Assembly: GCA_029210465.1 (NCBI GenBank)
Contig: JARGDL010000003.1
Location: 186,001 to 250,000, forward strand
Direction: 5' to 3'
Length of the DNA: 64,000 nt
Source of the DNA: Stygiobacter electus
Lineage (GTDB): Bacteria; Bacteroidota; Ignavibacteria; Ignavibacteriales; Melioribacteraceae
The stretch's first letter is position 1; every line of letters starts with the position of its first letter. A program made the translations under genes and the position numbers. Under the pieces are notes generated by a model. That model saw nothing but the letters and a program-made list of their open reading frames with translations, was not told where the DNA came from and did no database searches. Below, in pieces: positions 42,706-50,247 of this stretch.

Positions 42706-43860
42706 TTATTTTACTGGTTTAAAGTTAATATCTACTTCTTGTGGGTTATCTATCCAATCGGCAACAAAAACATTTGTATCGCGAGTTGGTTTTCTTTCTG
42801 AATTTCTGTTTGAGCACCAAACTAATTTTTTACCATCAAAGGAAAACATTGGGAAAGCATCAAAAATACCGGAATTTGTAATTTGCTCTAATCCTGTTCC
42901 ATCAATATTAATCATAAAAATATCAAATCTTCTTCCACCTTGAGCCAGTGAATGATGATTTGAGCAAAACAAAATTTTCTTTCCACTTGGATGAAAAAAA
43001 GGAGCCCAATTTGCACCTTCAAGATTTGTAACTTGTTGAACATTTTTTCCATCTATATCTGCAATAAAAATATTTAGTGATTTTGGTTCAACATAACCAT
43101 TTTTTAATAGCTCATTATATTTTTCTGCTTCTTCACCTTGAGGCCGACTTGCTCGCCAAACAATTTTTTTGGAATCACGTGAAAAAAATGCACCACCATC
43201 ATATCCAAGTGTATTTGTTAGTTGAAGTAATTTCCCTGTTTTAATTTCATAACGCCAAAGCTCAAGATCGCCGCTTCTTGTGGATGTAAAAACAATATAT
43301 TTTCCATCTGGAGAAACAGTTGCTTCTGCATCGTAACCTTTGCCGCCAATTAAAACTTCTGGATTAGAGCCATCTTTATTTGCAATGTAAATATCATACG
43401 AATCAAATATCGGCCAGACATATCTTCCGCCGGAAAACATTTGAGATTTGGGACAACCTTCACCACTTTGATGTGTTGATGCATAAATAATTTTCCCATC
43501 TTTCAAAAAATAACTGCAAGTTGTTCTTCCTTTTCCTGTTGAAACAAGTTGATATTTTTTTCCATCACTTAATTTTGAACCATCGGAATTCATTATAAAA
43601 ATTTGATCACATCCTTGATTATGTAATTGAGACCAATCACTTTGAAATATTAATTGTTTATCGTCAAAGCTCCAGTATGCTTCTGCATTATTACCACCAA
43701 AAGTTAATTGACGAATATTTCTTAAATGCTTTTCCCCTTCATATCTAAGTGTATCTGTGGAAGGATTATATAGTTGTTTGTTTTTATTTCCTGTAAAAGC
43801 AACAAAGGTAACTGTACTAATCAAAATTAATAATAAATTAAAAGCATAATTTTTCTTCAT
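42706..43860 (-). CDS. TolB-like PD40 beta-propeller exported protein
   Basis: A 384-residue exported protein with an N-terminal hydrophobic signal (YAFNLLLILISTVTFVAFTG). The rest is a six-bladed propeller of WD40-like/PD40 blades, seen in repeats such as EAYWSFDDKQLIFQSDW, EATVSPDGKYIVFTSTRSGDLELWRYEI and GAFFSRDSKKIVWRASR. Also present are APFFHPSGKKILFCSNHH and FPMFSFDGKKLVWCSNRN. Related proteins include TolB of the Tol-Pal system, but no tol/pal neighbours are present, so a general periplasmic binding role is as likely. It follows lgt by three bases. The Cys count is unusual for a periplasmic protein (three to four), possibly disulphide-bonded. Confidence 0.85.
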   Translation of the reverse strand: MKKNYAFNLLLILISTVTFVAFTGNKNKQLYNPSTDTLRYEGEKHLRNIRQLTFGGNNAEAYWSFDDKQLIFQSDWSQLHNQGCDQIFIMNSDGSKLSDGKKYQLVSTGKGRTTCSYFLKDGKIIYASTHQSGEGCPKSQMFSGGRYVWPIFDSYDIYIANKDGSNPEVLIGGKGYDAEATVSPDGKYIVFTSTRSGDLELWRYEIKTGKLLQLTNTLGYDGGAFFSRDSKKIVWRASRPQGEEAEKYNELLKNGYVEPKSLNIFIADIDGKNVQQVTNLEGANWAPFFHPSGKKILFCSNHHSLAQGGRRFDIFMINIDGTGLEQITNSGIFDAFPMFSFDGKKLVWCSNRNSERKPTRDTNVFVADWIDNPQEVDINFKPVK

Positions 43861-43863
43861 TAA

Positions 43864-44661
43864 TTAACTTTCTATTTTTTTAGAGTTGATAGAGTCATTT
43901 TCTTTTCGTAACAAAATCCATATACCTGCTAAAATAAATGGGATGCTTAAAAGTTGTCCCATATTTAATGGTAAATTATTTTCGAACAATGATTGATTTT
44001 CCTTAAGAAATTCTACTAAAAACCTAAATCCAAATACAAAAATTAAAAACCAACCAAAAAGAAAACCTTCTTTAAGCTTATTAAATTTCTTATTATAAAT
44101 TACAAATAGAATGATAAAAATAGATAAGTAAGCAAGAGCCTCATAAATTTGTGTTGGGTGGCGTGGAATATTATCTACAGAAACAAAAACAAATGCCCAT
44201 GGTAAATTAGTTTCGCGGCCAAAAATTTCGGAGTTGAAAAGATTTCCCATTCTTATGAAAAAACCACCTAATGCAACTGTTATTACAATTCTGTCTAATA
44301 ACCATAAATAGGTGTAATTTTTCTTTTTTCTAATAAAAAGATATAGTGAAGTTAAAATTCCGATTGCCGCACCATGACTTGCAAGACCGCCTTTCCAAAC
44401 CATTAATATTTCGATTGGGTTTTTCAAATAGTATTCTGGTGCGTAAAAAAAACAATGACCAAGTCGTGCACCCAAAACTGTTCCTAAAACCATATACCAA
44501 ATCAAATCATTTAAGTCATCTTCAGAACGTTTTTCTTTTCTGAAAATGTGAATCATGATTTGATAGCCCAAAACAAAAGATAAAGCAAAAAATAATCCAT
44601 ACCATCTGATAGTTATTGGACCAATTGAAATTATATCGGGGTTAACATCCCAAATAACCAA
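43864..44661 (-). CDS. lgt: Prolipoprotein diacylglyceryl transferase
   Basis: It transfers a diacylglyceryl group to the lipobox Cys of prolipoproteins in the inner membrane. The multi-span protein has the Lgt signatures: IRWYGLFFALSFVLG near the N-terminus, GTVLGARLGHCFFY (the Arg-Gly-His region), GLASHGAAIG (HGG-type loop), RMGNLFNSEIFG and RHPTQIYEA, ending with RFLVEFLKENQ. The start is the TTG at 44661: it has AGAGG five bases upstream and gives the usual short N-terminus (MVIWDVNPDII), length 265. The in-frame TTG at 44694 would add 11 residues without good support. It is first of a run that includes the propeller and methyltransferase genes. Substrates in this window include the lipoproteins at 4533, 19385 and bamD. 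Confidence 0.95.
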   Translation of the reverse strand: MVIWDVNPDIISIGPITIRWYGLFFALSFVLGYQIMIHIFRKEKRSEDDLNDLIWYMVLGTVLGARLGHCFFYAPEYYLKNPIEILMVWKGGLASHGAAIGILTSLYLFIRKKKNYTYLWLLDRIVITVALGGFFIRMGNLFNSEIFGRETNLPWAFVFVSVDNIPRHPTQIYEALAYLSIFIILFVIYNKKFNKLKEGFLFGWFLIFVFGFRFLVEFLKENQSLFENNLPLNMGQLLSIPFILAGIWILLRKENDSINSKKIES

Positions 44662-44790
44662 ACCAACCTCTTTGTAAAGTTTCAACTTTAACAAATTTAA
44701 TCAAACTGATGTAAATAAACCAATACAAGAACTCCTACTTTTCGATTTAGATTAAAAGATGTATTTTTGAATTAATTTTTAGGGATTAAA

Positions 44791-45960
44791 TTGTCAGAGA
44801 GCATCCAAAATCTTTTTAATTATCTTTTTAATCCAAAAAATCCAATAATTTCATCTATTGTTTTCGTCGTATTCATTTTTGCATTTATAACAATTTTTTT
44901 CAAGTATTTCGTTTTCCCTCTGATTTCCAGATTCCAAAAAGAAAAAGAATTATTAGAACTAAGAAATGCAAAGCTAATGGCATTATTCGCCGAACTTGAG
45001 CCGGATCCATTAATAAGAATAAATGAAATAGGTGAAATAATAGTAACAAATTTTGCCGCGAAAAAAATATTTAAAGATGACAATCTTATAGGAAAAAACA
45101 TTATTGATCTTATTCCAAATTTTAATTTAACCGAACAAATAACAACACAAAGATTAATTAAAGAGATTGATGACAAGTATTTTCTTATCCTTTTTAGAAG
45201 CAATAAAGATCTTGGCATTTCACATTTATATTTTCGAGATATTACTGAACAAATTAATAATGAAAAAAAAATTGAAGAGTATCAAATTCAACTGAAAAAA
45301 TTTTCTGAAGAACTTCAGGACAAGATTGAAGATGAAAAAAATCAAATATCTAAAACTTTACATGATGGAATTGGCCAAAGATTATCTTTTTTACGAATAA
45401 AACTAACCAACTTTTTAGATAAATTTTGTATGAATGAGAATAAAAAAGAGCTTGAAACAATAATTTCTTCTCTTGAAGAAACTATCGCAGAACTAAAATA
45501 CATTTCGTACGATCTAAAGCCACGTAATTTGGAATCTATGGGATTGAAGATGGCTATTTTACAATTAATTAATGACATAAAAAGCCAAACAGGAATTTCT
45601 GGCGATTTGAACTTTAGCGATGATAATGTTCGCTTTGATGAAAAATTAGAGATTAATTTATTTAGAATAGTTCAGGAATCATTAAACAATATAATCAAAT
45701 ATTCCGATGCAACTTTTTTTGGAATACAATTTATCAATACAAATAAATTTGTTAGACTAATAATTTCTGACAATGGTAAAGGATTCAACCCTGAAATAGT
45801 ATTAAAACGATCAGGCTTAAATGGAGGAATGGGGTTGTTAAATATCAAAGAAAGAGTTGAAAGTTTTGGTGGCAATCTTAAAATAGATTCTCAATCAAAT
45901 CAAGGAACTGTTTTAATAATTGAAATCCCATTAAAAAATTTGCAATATGAGCTTAATTAA
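44791..45960 (+). CDS. NarL-type (HisKA_3) sensor histidine kinase
   Basis: A 389-residue membrane-anchored kinase. One span (about 18-43, ISSIVFVVFIFAFITIFFKYF) is followed by a coiled coil. A PAS-like domain (about 65-155) begins LFAELEPDPLIRINEIGEIIVTN. A HisKA_3 dimerisation domain follows, with His in SKTLHDGIGQRLSFLRIKL (about 191). The HATPase_c domain (about 280-380) has LEINLFRIVQESLNNIIKYSDA, SDNGKGF and GGMGLLNIKERV. The start is TTG at 44791 with AGGG upstream. It overlaps the NarL-type regulator gene by 14 bases, so this is a matched pair. The signal is unknown. Confidence 0.93.
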   Translation: MSESIQNLFNYLFNPKNPIISSIVFVVFIFAFITIFFKYFVFPLISRFQKEKELLELRNAKLMALFAELEPDPLIRINEIGEIIVTNFAAKKIFKDDNLIGKNIIDLIPNFNLTEQITTQRLIKEIDDKYFLILFRSNKDLGISHLYFRDITEQINNEKKIEEYQIQLKKFSEELQDKIEDEKNQISKTLHDGIGQRLSFLRIKLTNFLDKFCMNENKKELETIISSLEETIAELKYISYDLKPRNLESMGLKMAILQLINDIKSQTGISGDLNFSDDNVRFDEKLEINLFRIVQESLNNIIKYSDATFFGIQFINTNKFVRLIISDNGKGFNPEIVLKRSGLNGGMGLLNIKERVESFGGNLKIDSQSNQGTVLIIEIPLKNLQYELN

Positions 45961-46630
45961 ACCTATTAGAATATTAATTGCCGACGATCATCAGCTTTTT
46001 AGAAGCGGTATAAATTCATTATTAGATGAAGTTCGAGACATTTTAATTGTAGGCGAAGCAGAAAATGGTGAGCAAACAATTGAAAAATATTTAGAATTAA
46101 AACCTGATATAATTCTTCTTGATATTGAAATGCCAAGACTAAATGGTCTTGAAACATTAAAAAAACTAAAACAAAAAGATAAAAATGTTAAAGTGATTTT
46201 TTTAACAATGCATGATACTGAAGAGTATGTTTATTTTGCAGATAAACTCGGTGCAAAAGGCTTAATTAGTAAAAACACATTAAAAGGAGAATTAATTTTT
46301 GCTATTAAAGCTGTTTATAATAACGAAAAATATTTCGGAAAACTTTTCAACAATGAGAGATTAAAAGATCTTAGAAAAAAATATAAAGGCTCTTCCACTT
46401 CAATTTTAGATAATTTCATTGGTCTTAATGAAAAAGAAAAAGAAATATTAATGTATATTTCACAAGGTTTACTTAGCAAAGAAATTGGAGAAAAGTTAGG
46501 AATAACAAAGAGGACTGTTGATTATCACAGAAGCAGAATTATGCAGAAATTAGGTATTAAAACTTTGCCAGAGTTTATTTCTTATGCCGTAAGATTTTCT
46601 ATCTCTAATAAGTTTGAGGTGGATGAATAA
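45947..46630 (+). CDS. NarL/FixJ-family (LuxR-type HTH) response regulator
   Basis: A 227-residue transcription regulator. The receiver domain (1-125) has ADDH, phospho-acceptor Asp 59 (ILLDIEMPR), Thr 84-like FLTMH and the Lys in LISKNT. The LuxR-type helix-turn-helix (about 160-220) includes LNEKEKEILMYISQGLLSKEIGEKLGITKRTVDYHRSRIMQKLGI, with all the conserved residues. It is coupled to the kinase gene upstream (14-base overlap) and to a membrane-protein gene downstream (one-base overlap). The three form one operon, and the membrane protein is a candidate for feedback or signal sensing. Confidence 0.95.
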   Translation: MSLIKPIRILIADDHQLFRSGINSLLDEVRDILIVGEAENGEQTIEKYLELKPDIILLDIEMPRLNGLETLKKLKQKDKNVKVIFLTMHDTEEYVYFADKLGAKGLISKNTLKGELIFAIKAVYNNEKYFGKLFNNERLKDLRKKYKGSSTSILDNFIGLNEKEKEILMYISQGLLSKEIGEKLGITKRTVDYHRSRIMQKLGIKTLPEFISYAVRFSISNKFEVDE

Positions 46631-47217
46631 TGGATGGATTTTTATTTAAATTAATTACGTTTGTTGCAATTGTTGCGTGGTTATTACCACCTTTAAAACA
46701 ATACAAAGATGATTTGTTCTTCTATTTTTTAGTTTTAGCTTTAACTGATCCGATTGGAATTATCATTGGAAAATTAATGCATTTTTCTCCTTATTTATTT
46801 TATAATTTTTCATCAGTTGTATTATTGTACTCACTTAGTAATTTTAAAAATTTAAACAAGAAATCTATTTCCTTATTTTTTATTCTAATAATCATTGGTT
46901 ATTTAGCTTCTCAATCCCCATCAAAATTTACATTTTATTACATAATTTTAATAAACTTTATTATTCTTCTTAAACTTATGGTGCGGACATTATTATTTGT
47001 CATTAATTCTAGTTTGATAAATATTTTTCATATGATACTAATACTTTACCAAACAGCAAGTATATTAAAAGTTCTGTCAGTTGTTGAAAATTTTTCAAGT
47101 GGCATCTATTATTTCGCATTAACAAATATATTTCAAATTTTAATTGCAATATTTTTTACAATATTTAATGAAAATGATAAAAGATTATTTTTTGATTTAA
47201 AGAAATTTTCGAAATAA
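46630..47217 (+). CDS. Multi-span membrane protein of unknown function in a two-component operon
   Basis: A 195-residue integral membrane protein with about six hydrophobic spans (around 5-22, 30-50, 62-75, 82-100, 105-125 and 145-175). Charged residues are confined to short loops, and the C-terminus is Lys/Asp-rich (FNENDKRLFFDLKKF). It has no enzyme motif or family signature that I recognise. Its start overlaps the regulator's stop by one base, so it is translated with the kinase and regulator. By context it could be a sensor, a regulated channel or a modulator of the kinase. The region from 47218 to 47337 carries no gene. Confidence 0.75.
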   Translation: MDGFLFKLITFVAIVAWLLPPLKQYKDDLFFYFLVLALTDPIGIIIGKLMHFSPYLFYNFSSVVLLYSLSNFKNLNKKSISLFFILIIIGYLASQSPSKFTFYYIILINFIILLKLMVRTLLFVINSSLINIFHMILILYQTASILKVLSVVENFSSGIYYFALTNIFQILIAIFFTIFNENDKRLFFDLKKFSK

Positions 47218-47337
47218 CCTTATTATTTTGCAAGAAAATAGAATGTGTAAATCAAACGATAGCTACACGTCCAAAAAAGTTAAGTTTTTTATCAAAAGTT
47301 TTTGAAAAGACAATGTTTCTTAAGAGAAAATGTGGGG

Positions 47338-47997
47338 TTAATCTTTCCAGATAAAATCAAATAATAAATAAGAAGCCGTTAACATTATTACATCATAACT
47401 AATTAAAACTGCAATTTCCACAAAAGATTTTTCAATTGGTTTTCCATCCATTGAATATTTTGTTAACTCAAGAAGTGTTAAAATTAGAGGAAGTAAAATT
47501 GGGAATGAAAGCACTGGATAAAGTGTTCCTTTTGAACTTGCTTTAGAAATGATTGCGGCTATTATTGTTGAAGAAATCGCAATACCAAAATTTCCAAATA
47601 AAAATGCTATTAAGAACAACTGCAAATTGTTTATTACAAAAGATTCAAATAAAATCGAGAACAAAATTGTTATTGCGATATTCATCAAAAAAACAAGAAC
47701 AATATTGAATAAAAGCTTTCCTGAAAAAATTGTTGATGGTGAAGCAATTAATTGAAGTGTTAAAGTTGTGCCACGCTCTTCTTCTGAAACAAATGCACGT
47801 GATAATCCAGACATTGCTGAAAAAAATATTACCACCCAAAGTAATCCACCTGTTAAATATTCAGATATTTTTTCACTGCCAATCGAAAACATTATAACAC
47901 TAATTGTTACAAGAATAAACATCGATAAAGCATTTATTGCATAACGAGTTCTTAGTTCTGACTGCCAATCTTTTTTATAGAGTGAGTATGATTTCAT
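47338..47997 (-). CDS. ccmB: Heme exporter permease CcmB
   Basis: A 219-residue permease with six spans and the CcmB sequence style: KDWQSELRTRYAINAL at the start, then WVVIFFSAMSGLSRAFVSEEERGTTLTLQLI ASPSTIFSGKLLFN. This segment EERGTTLTLQL is the family hallmark. With CcmA it supplies heme or energy for system I c-type cytochrome maturation. It ends the minus-strand run that begins with htpX. The ATG overlaps the ccmA stop by four bases. The other ccm genes (ccmC, ccmE, ccmF, ccmH) are not in the window, which differs from the usual cluster. Confidence 0.92.
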   Translation of the reverse strand: MKSYSLYKKDWQSELRTRYAINALSMFILVTISVIMFSIGSEKISEYLTGGLLWVVIFFSAMSGLSRAFVSEEERGTTLTLQLIASPSTIFSGKLLFNIVLVFLMNIAITILFSILFESFVINNLQLFLIAFLFGNFGIAISSTIIAAIISKASSKGTLYPVLSFPILLPLILTLLELTKYSMDGKPIEKSFVEIAVLISYDVIMLTASYLLFDFIWKD

Positions 47998-48629
47998 TTG
48001 TTTTTATACTTTTCAAGTTCAAGAATTTTTTCGCAATAACTTAAATCTGTATCTTCATTCGAAGCAATTATAATTAATTTTTCCTTTTTTAATTTATTTA
48101 TAAACTCATAAACTTTTTCTTTACCATTGTTATCAAGATTCGAAGTTGGTTCATCAAAAATTAAAACTTCGGGATTATGAAGTAATGCAAAAACAAATTT
48201 CAATCTTTGTTTCATTCCAGATGAATAACCTTTTATCTGATCATTTTTTCTTTCAAGCAGATTAAATTCATTCAGAAGAAAATTTGAATATTCTTGCTCA
48301 AATATTTTTCCCCTTATTTTGGAAAAGTGGATTAAATTTTCTTCAGCCGTAAATTCATCATAAAGAAAAAGATAGGGAGAAACAAACCCAATATGATTAT
48401 GAAGTTTTTCTTCTTCAATAATTTTGTTATCCGCTTTATGAACTACTTTTCCTTTAGTTGGAGAAATAATGCAGGATAAGATTTTCACAAAAGTTGATTT
48501 ACCTGAACCATTCGGACCAGAAATACCATAAACTGTTGAAGAATTGAAAGAATAATTAATGTCATTAAAAATTAATCTTCTTCCAAAAAACTTAACAAGA
48601 TTTTGAACTTCAATAGAATAATTAGTCAT
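47994..48629 (-). CDS. ccmA: Heme exporter ATP-binding protein CcmA
   Basis: A 211-residue ABC ATPase that pairs with CcmB for cytochrome c maturation. Motifs: Walker A GPNGSGKST at 38-46, Q-loop region VSPYLFLYDEF, signature GYSSGMKQRLKF, Walker B VLIFDEPTSNLD, and a Ser in the position of the usual H-loop His (IIASNEDTD). Its short length is typical for CcmA. The ATG overlaps the end of the T9SS protease gene by eight bases, an unusual joining of cytochrome maturation to secreted-protein genes. The window also encodes a seven-heme cytochrome (58477), a likely client. Only the ccmB neighbour makes the CcmA assignment firm. Confidence 0.85.
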   Translation of the reverse strand: MTNYSIEVQNLVKFFGRRLIFNDINYSFNSSTVYGISGPNGSGKSTFVKILSCIISPTKGKVVHKADNKIIEEEKLHNHIGFVSPYLFLYDEFTAEENLIHFSKIRGKIFEQEYSNFLLNEFNLLERKNDQIKGYSSGMKQRLKFVFALLHNPEVLIFDEPTSNLDNNGKEKVYEFINKLKKEKLIIIASNEDTDLSYCEKILELEKYKNK

Positions 48630-50247
48630 TATAAATTACAAATTTCCCTTTTTGAATATCGTTACCACATTTAACCACATAAAAATATACACCAGTCGGT
48701 AATTTTTGATTATTGTTATCCAAACCATTCCACGCAACAGAAATTTTTTCACTTGCAACAATACGTAGCTGACCTGAATAAACCAGATTCATCGATGATG
48801 AATAAATCAAAACTTCAGCATCATTTTCTGTGTTTAATGTTGCAGGCAAAAATAATGTTGTATGTTTTTTATAACTAAAAGGTTGTGGATAAGCATAATC
48901 AATCACTTCGACTGAAATATTACCTTCGTTTAATGGTATATCATTAATAATATTTGATTCAGCAAGCAATGATTTATTTAAACTTTCAATGTAAGAATAA
49001 TATCCAAAGGCGAGTTTTCTGTAATGTGTACTTGATTGTGTTGATAAAGTAAAATCAAATGCTAAACTTTTATTTGTTCCAGAAACAGAATTTTCAATAT
49101 CAACATTTGATACAATTGATGTAATTGTATTTGGTCCATCAATTATTTCAATAAAATTATTTGAGATCGGTTCAGATTGCATTTTAATTGGAAATGAATT
49201 TGAAGAAAAATTTTGTGAAAATGTTGGACTTATTTTAGGATAGTTTGCGGCTTCTTTAAAGTATTTTCCGGGAACAGCTCTTGAATTTGTAAAAAATGTC
49301 CAAATGCCAAAATTGTTAAATTCCATTTTCAAAGATGAATTTCTATTTAATAATACATCATTAAAACATTCAACGGCTCTTTTTTGAGGCATTAATTGCC
49401 AAATTTCTTTTATTACATCAAAGCCAAATTTATCTTTAAGATAAATATTCCAAATTGAAAGATTATAACCATTATTAAGATTAATTGCTTTACCTGGATT
49501 TTTAAAATAGGAATCTAAATAAGCCAAATAATCATTGACTTCATCAAAAACAAATTCTTCCATTGCTGTTGAAGTAATTTCATAGTAAAATAAATCTGAT
49601 TCACGCCATATGTAATTTCCAAATTGAATTGCATGATGAAACTCATGAGCAACTGTTGCCTTTGCTGCTAAAATTCCATTTGTCGCATAATTACTTCCGG
49701 AAAAATCGTTGTCAATTACTGTATATCCGCTATAAGTTTCACCAACTAATTTTGTTTCAAGTTCGGTATATCCATAAAGTCCCGAAACTAAATTTTGAAT
49801 ATAAATATCATATAAATCATCACCGCCAGCACCGTTATCTCTTGGTGGTGGTGGATATTTCAGAATATTTACTTCAAAGTTATAAGCGGAATCTGCAGCA
49901 ATTGCTAATTCATTTAAATCATAACCAGGTTTGTCATTACCCGATTTATTAAAGTGAATTCTAAATTTTCCTTTGGGAGAAACGAAGCTTGTATCTGTTG
50001 TTGGCCTTTGAAGTAAAGAAGATAAAACTTGTTTTTGTTTATCTGAAAATTTTCCAAAATTTGTTCTCACAGAATTGACAACACCAAAAGCACATTTATT
50101 AATTTCATGATTGTCGGTTAATACTTTTTTGGAATTAATATTTATTCCTTTAATGTATAAGTACTCATTATAAAGTGAATCTAAATTCTGAGCCGAAAGA
50201 TGAGAGATCAGCAGAATTATATTGATAATAAAAATTTTTTTAATCAT
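48622..50247 (-). CDS. Secreted zinc metalloprotease (MXAN_6640-type) with T9SS sorting domain
   Basis: A 541-residue exported protein with a signal peptide (MIKKIFIINIILLISHLSAQ). A putative zinc-metallopeptidase domain (about 90-330) contains the zinc signature AHEFHHAIQFG preceded by YATNGILAAKATV. The family is known in Myxococcus and Bacteroidota by a similar HExxH plan; the third ligand is probably the Glu in AMEEFVFDEVNDY. The C-terminal 80 residues (VYSGQLRIVAS ... LPTGVYFYVVKCGND) form a T9SS type A sorting domain. It is flanked by the VCBS gene (overlap four bases) and ccmA. It should be surface-anchored or secreted and degrade extracellular protein. Substrate is unknown. Confidence 0.85.
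   Translation of the reverse strand: MIKKIFIINIILLISHLSAQNLDSLYNEYLYIKGININSKKVLTDNHEINKCAFGVVNSVRTNFGKFSDKQKQVLSSLLQRPTTDTSFVSPKGKFRIHFNKSGNDKPGYDLNELAIAADSAYNFEVNILKYPPPPRDNGAGGDDLYDIYIQNLVSGLYGYTELETKLVGETYSGYTVIDNDFSGSNYATNGILAAKATVAHEFHHAIQFGNYIWRESDLFYYEITSTAMEEFVFDEVNDYLAYLDSYFKNPGKAINLNNGYNLSIWNIYLKDKFGFDVIKEIWQLMPQKRAVECFNDVLLNRNSSLKMEFNNFGIWTFFTNSRAVPGKYFKEAANYPKISPTFSQNFSSNSFPIKMQSEPISNNFIEIIDGPNTITSIVSNVDIENSVSGTNKSLAFDFTLSTQSSTHYRKLAFGYYSYIESLNKSLLAESNIINDIPLNEGNISVEVIDYAYPQPFSYKKHTTLFLPATLNTENDAEVLIYSSSMNLVYSGQLRIVASEKISVAWNGLDNNNQKLPTGVYFYVVKCGNDIQKGKFVIYND

Noticed and set aside
47218..47337. Possible terminator (TATCAAAAGTTTTTGA) after ccmB
   Set aside because: The stem is only six AT pairs with a two-base loop, too weak to distinguish from background in this AT-rich DNA.
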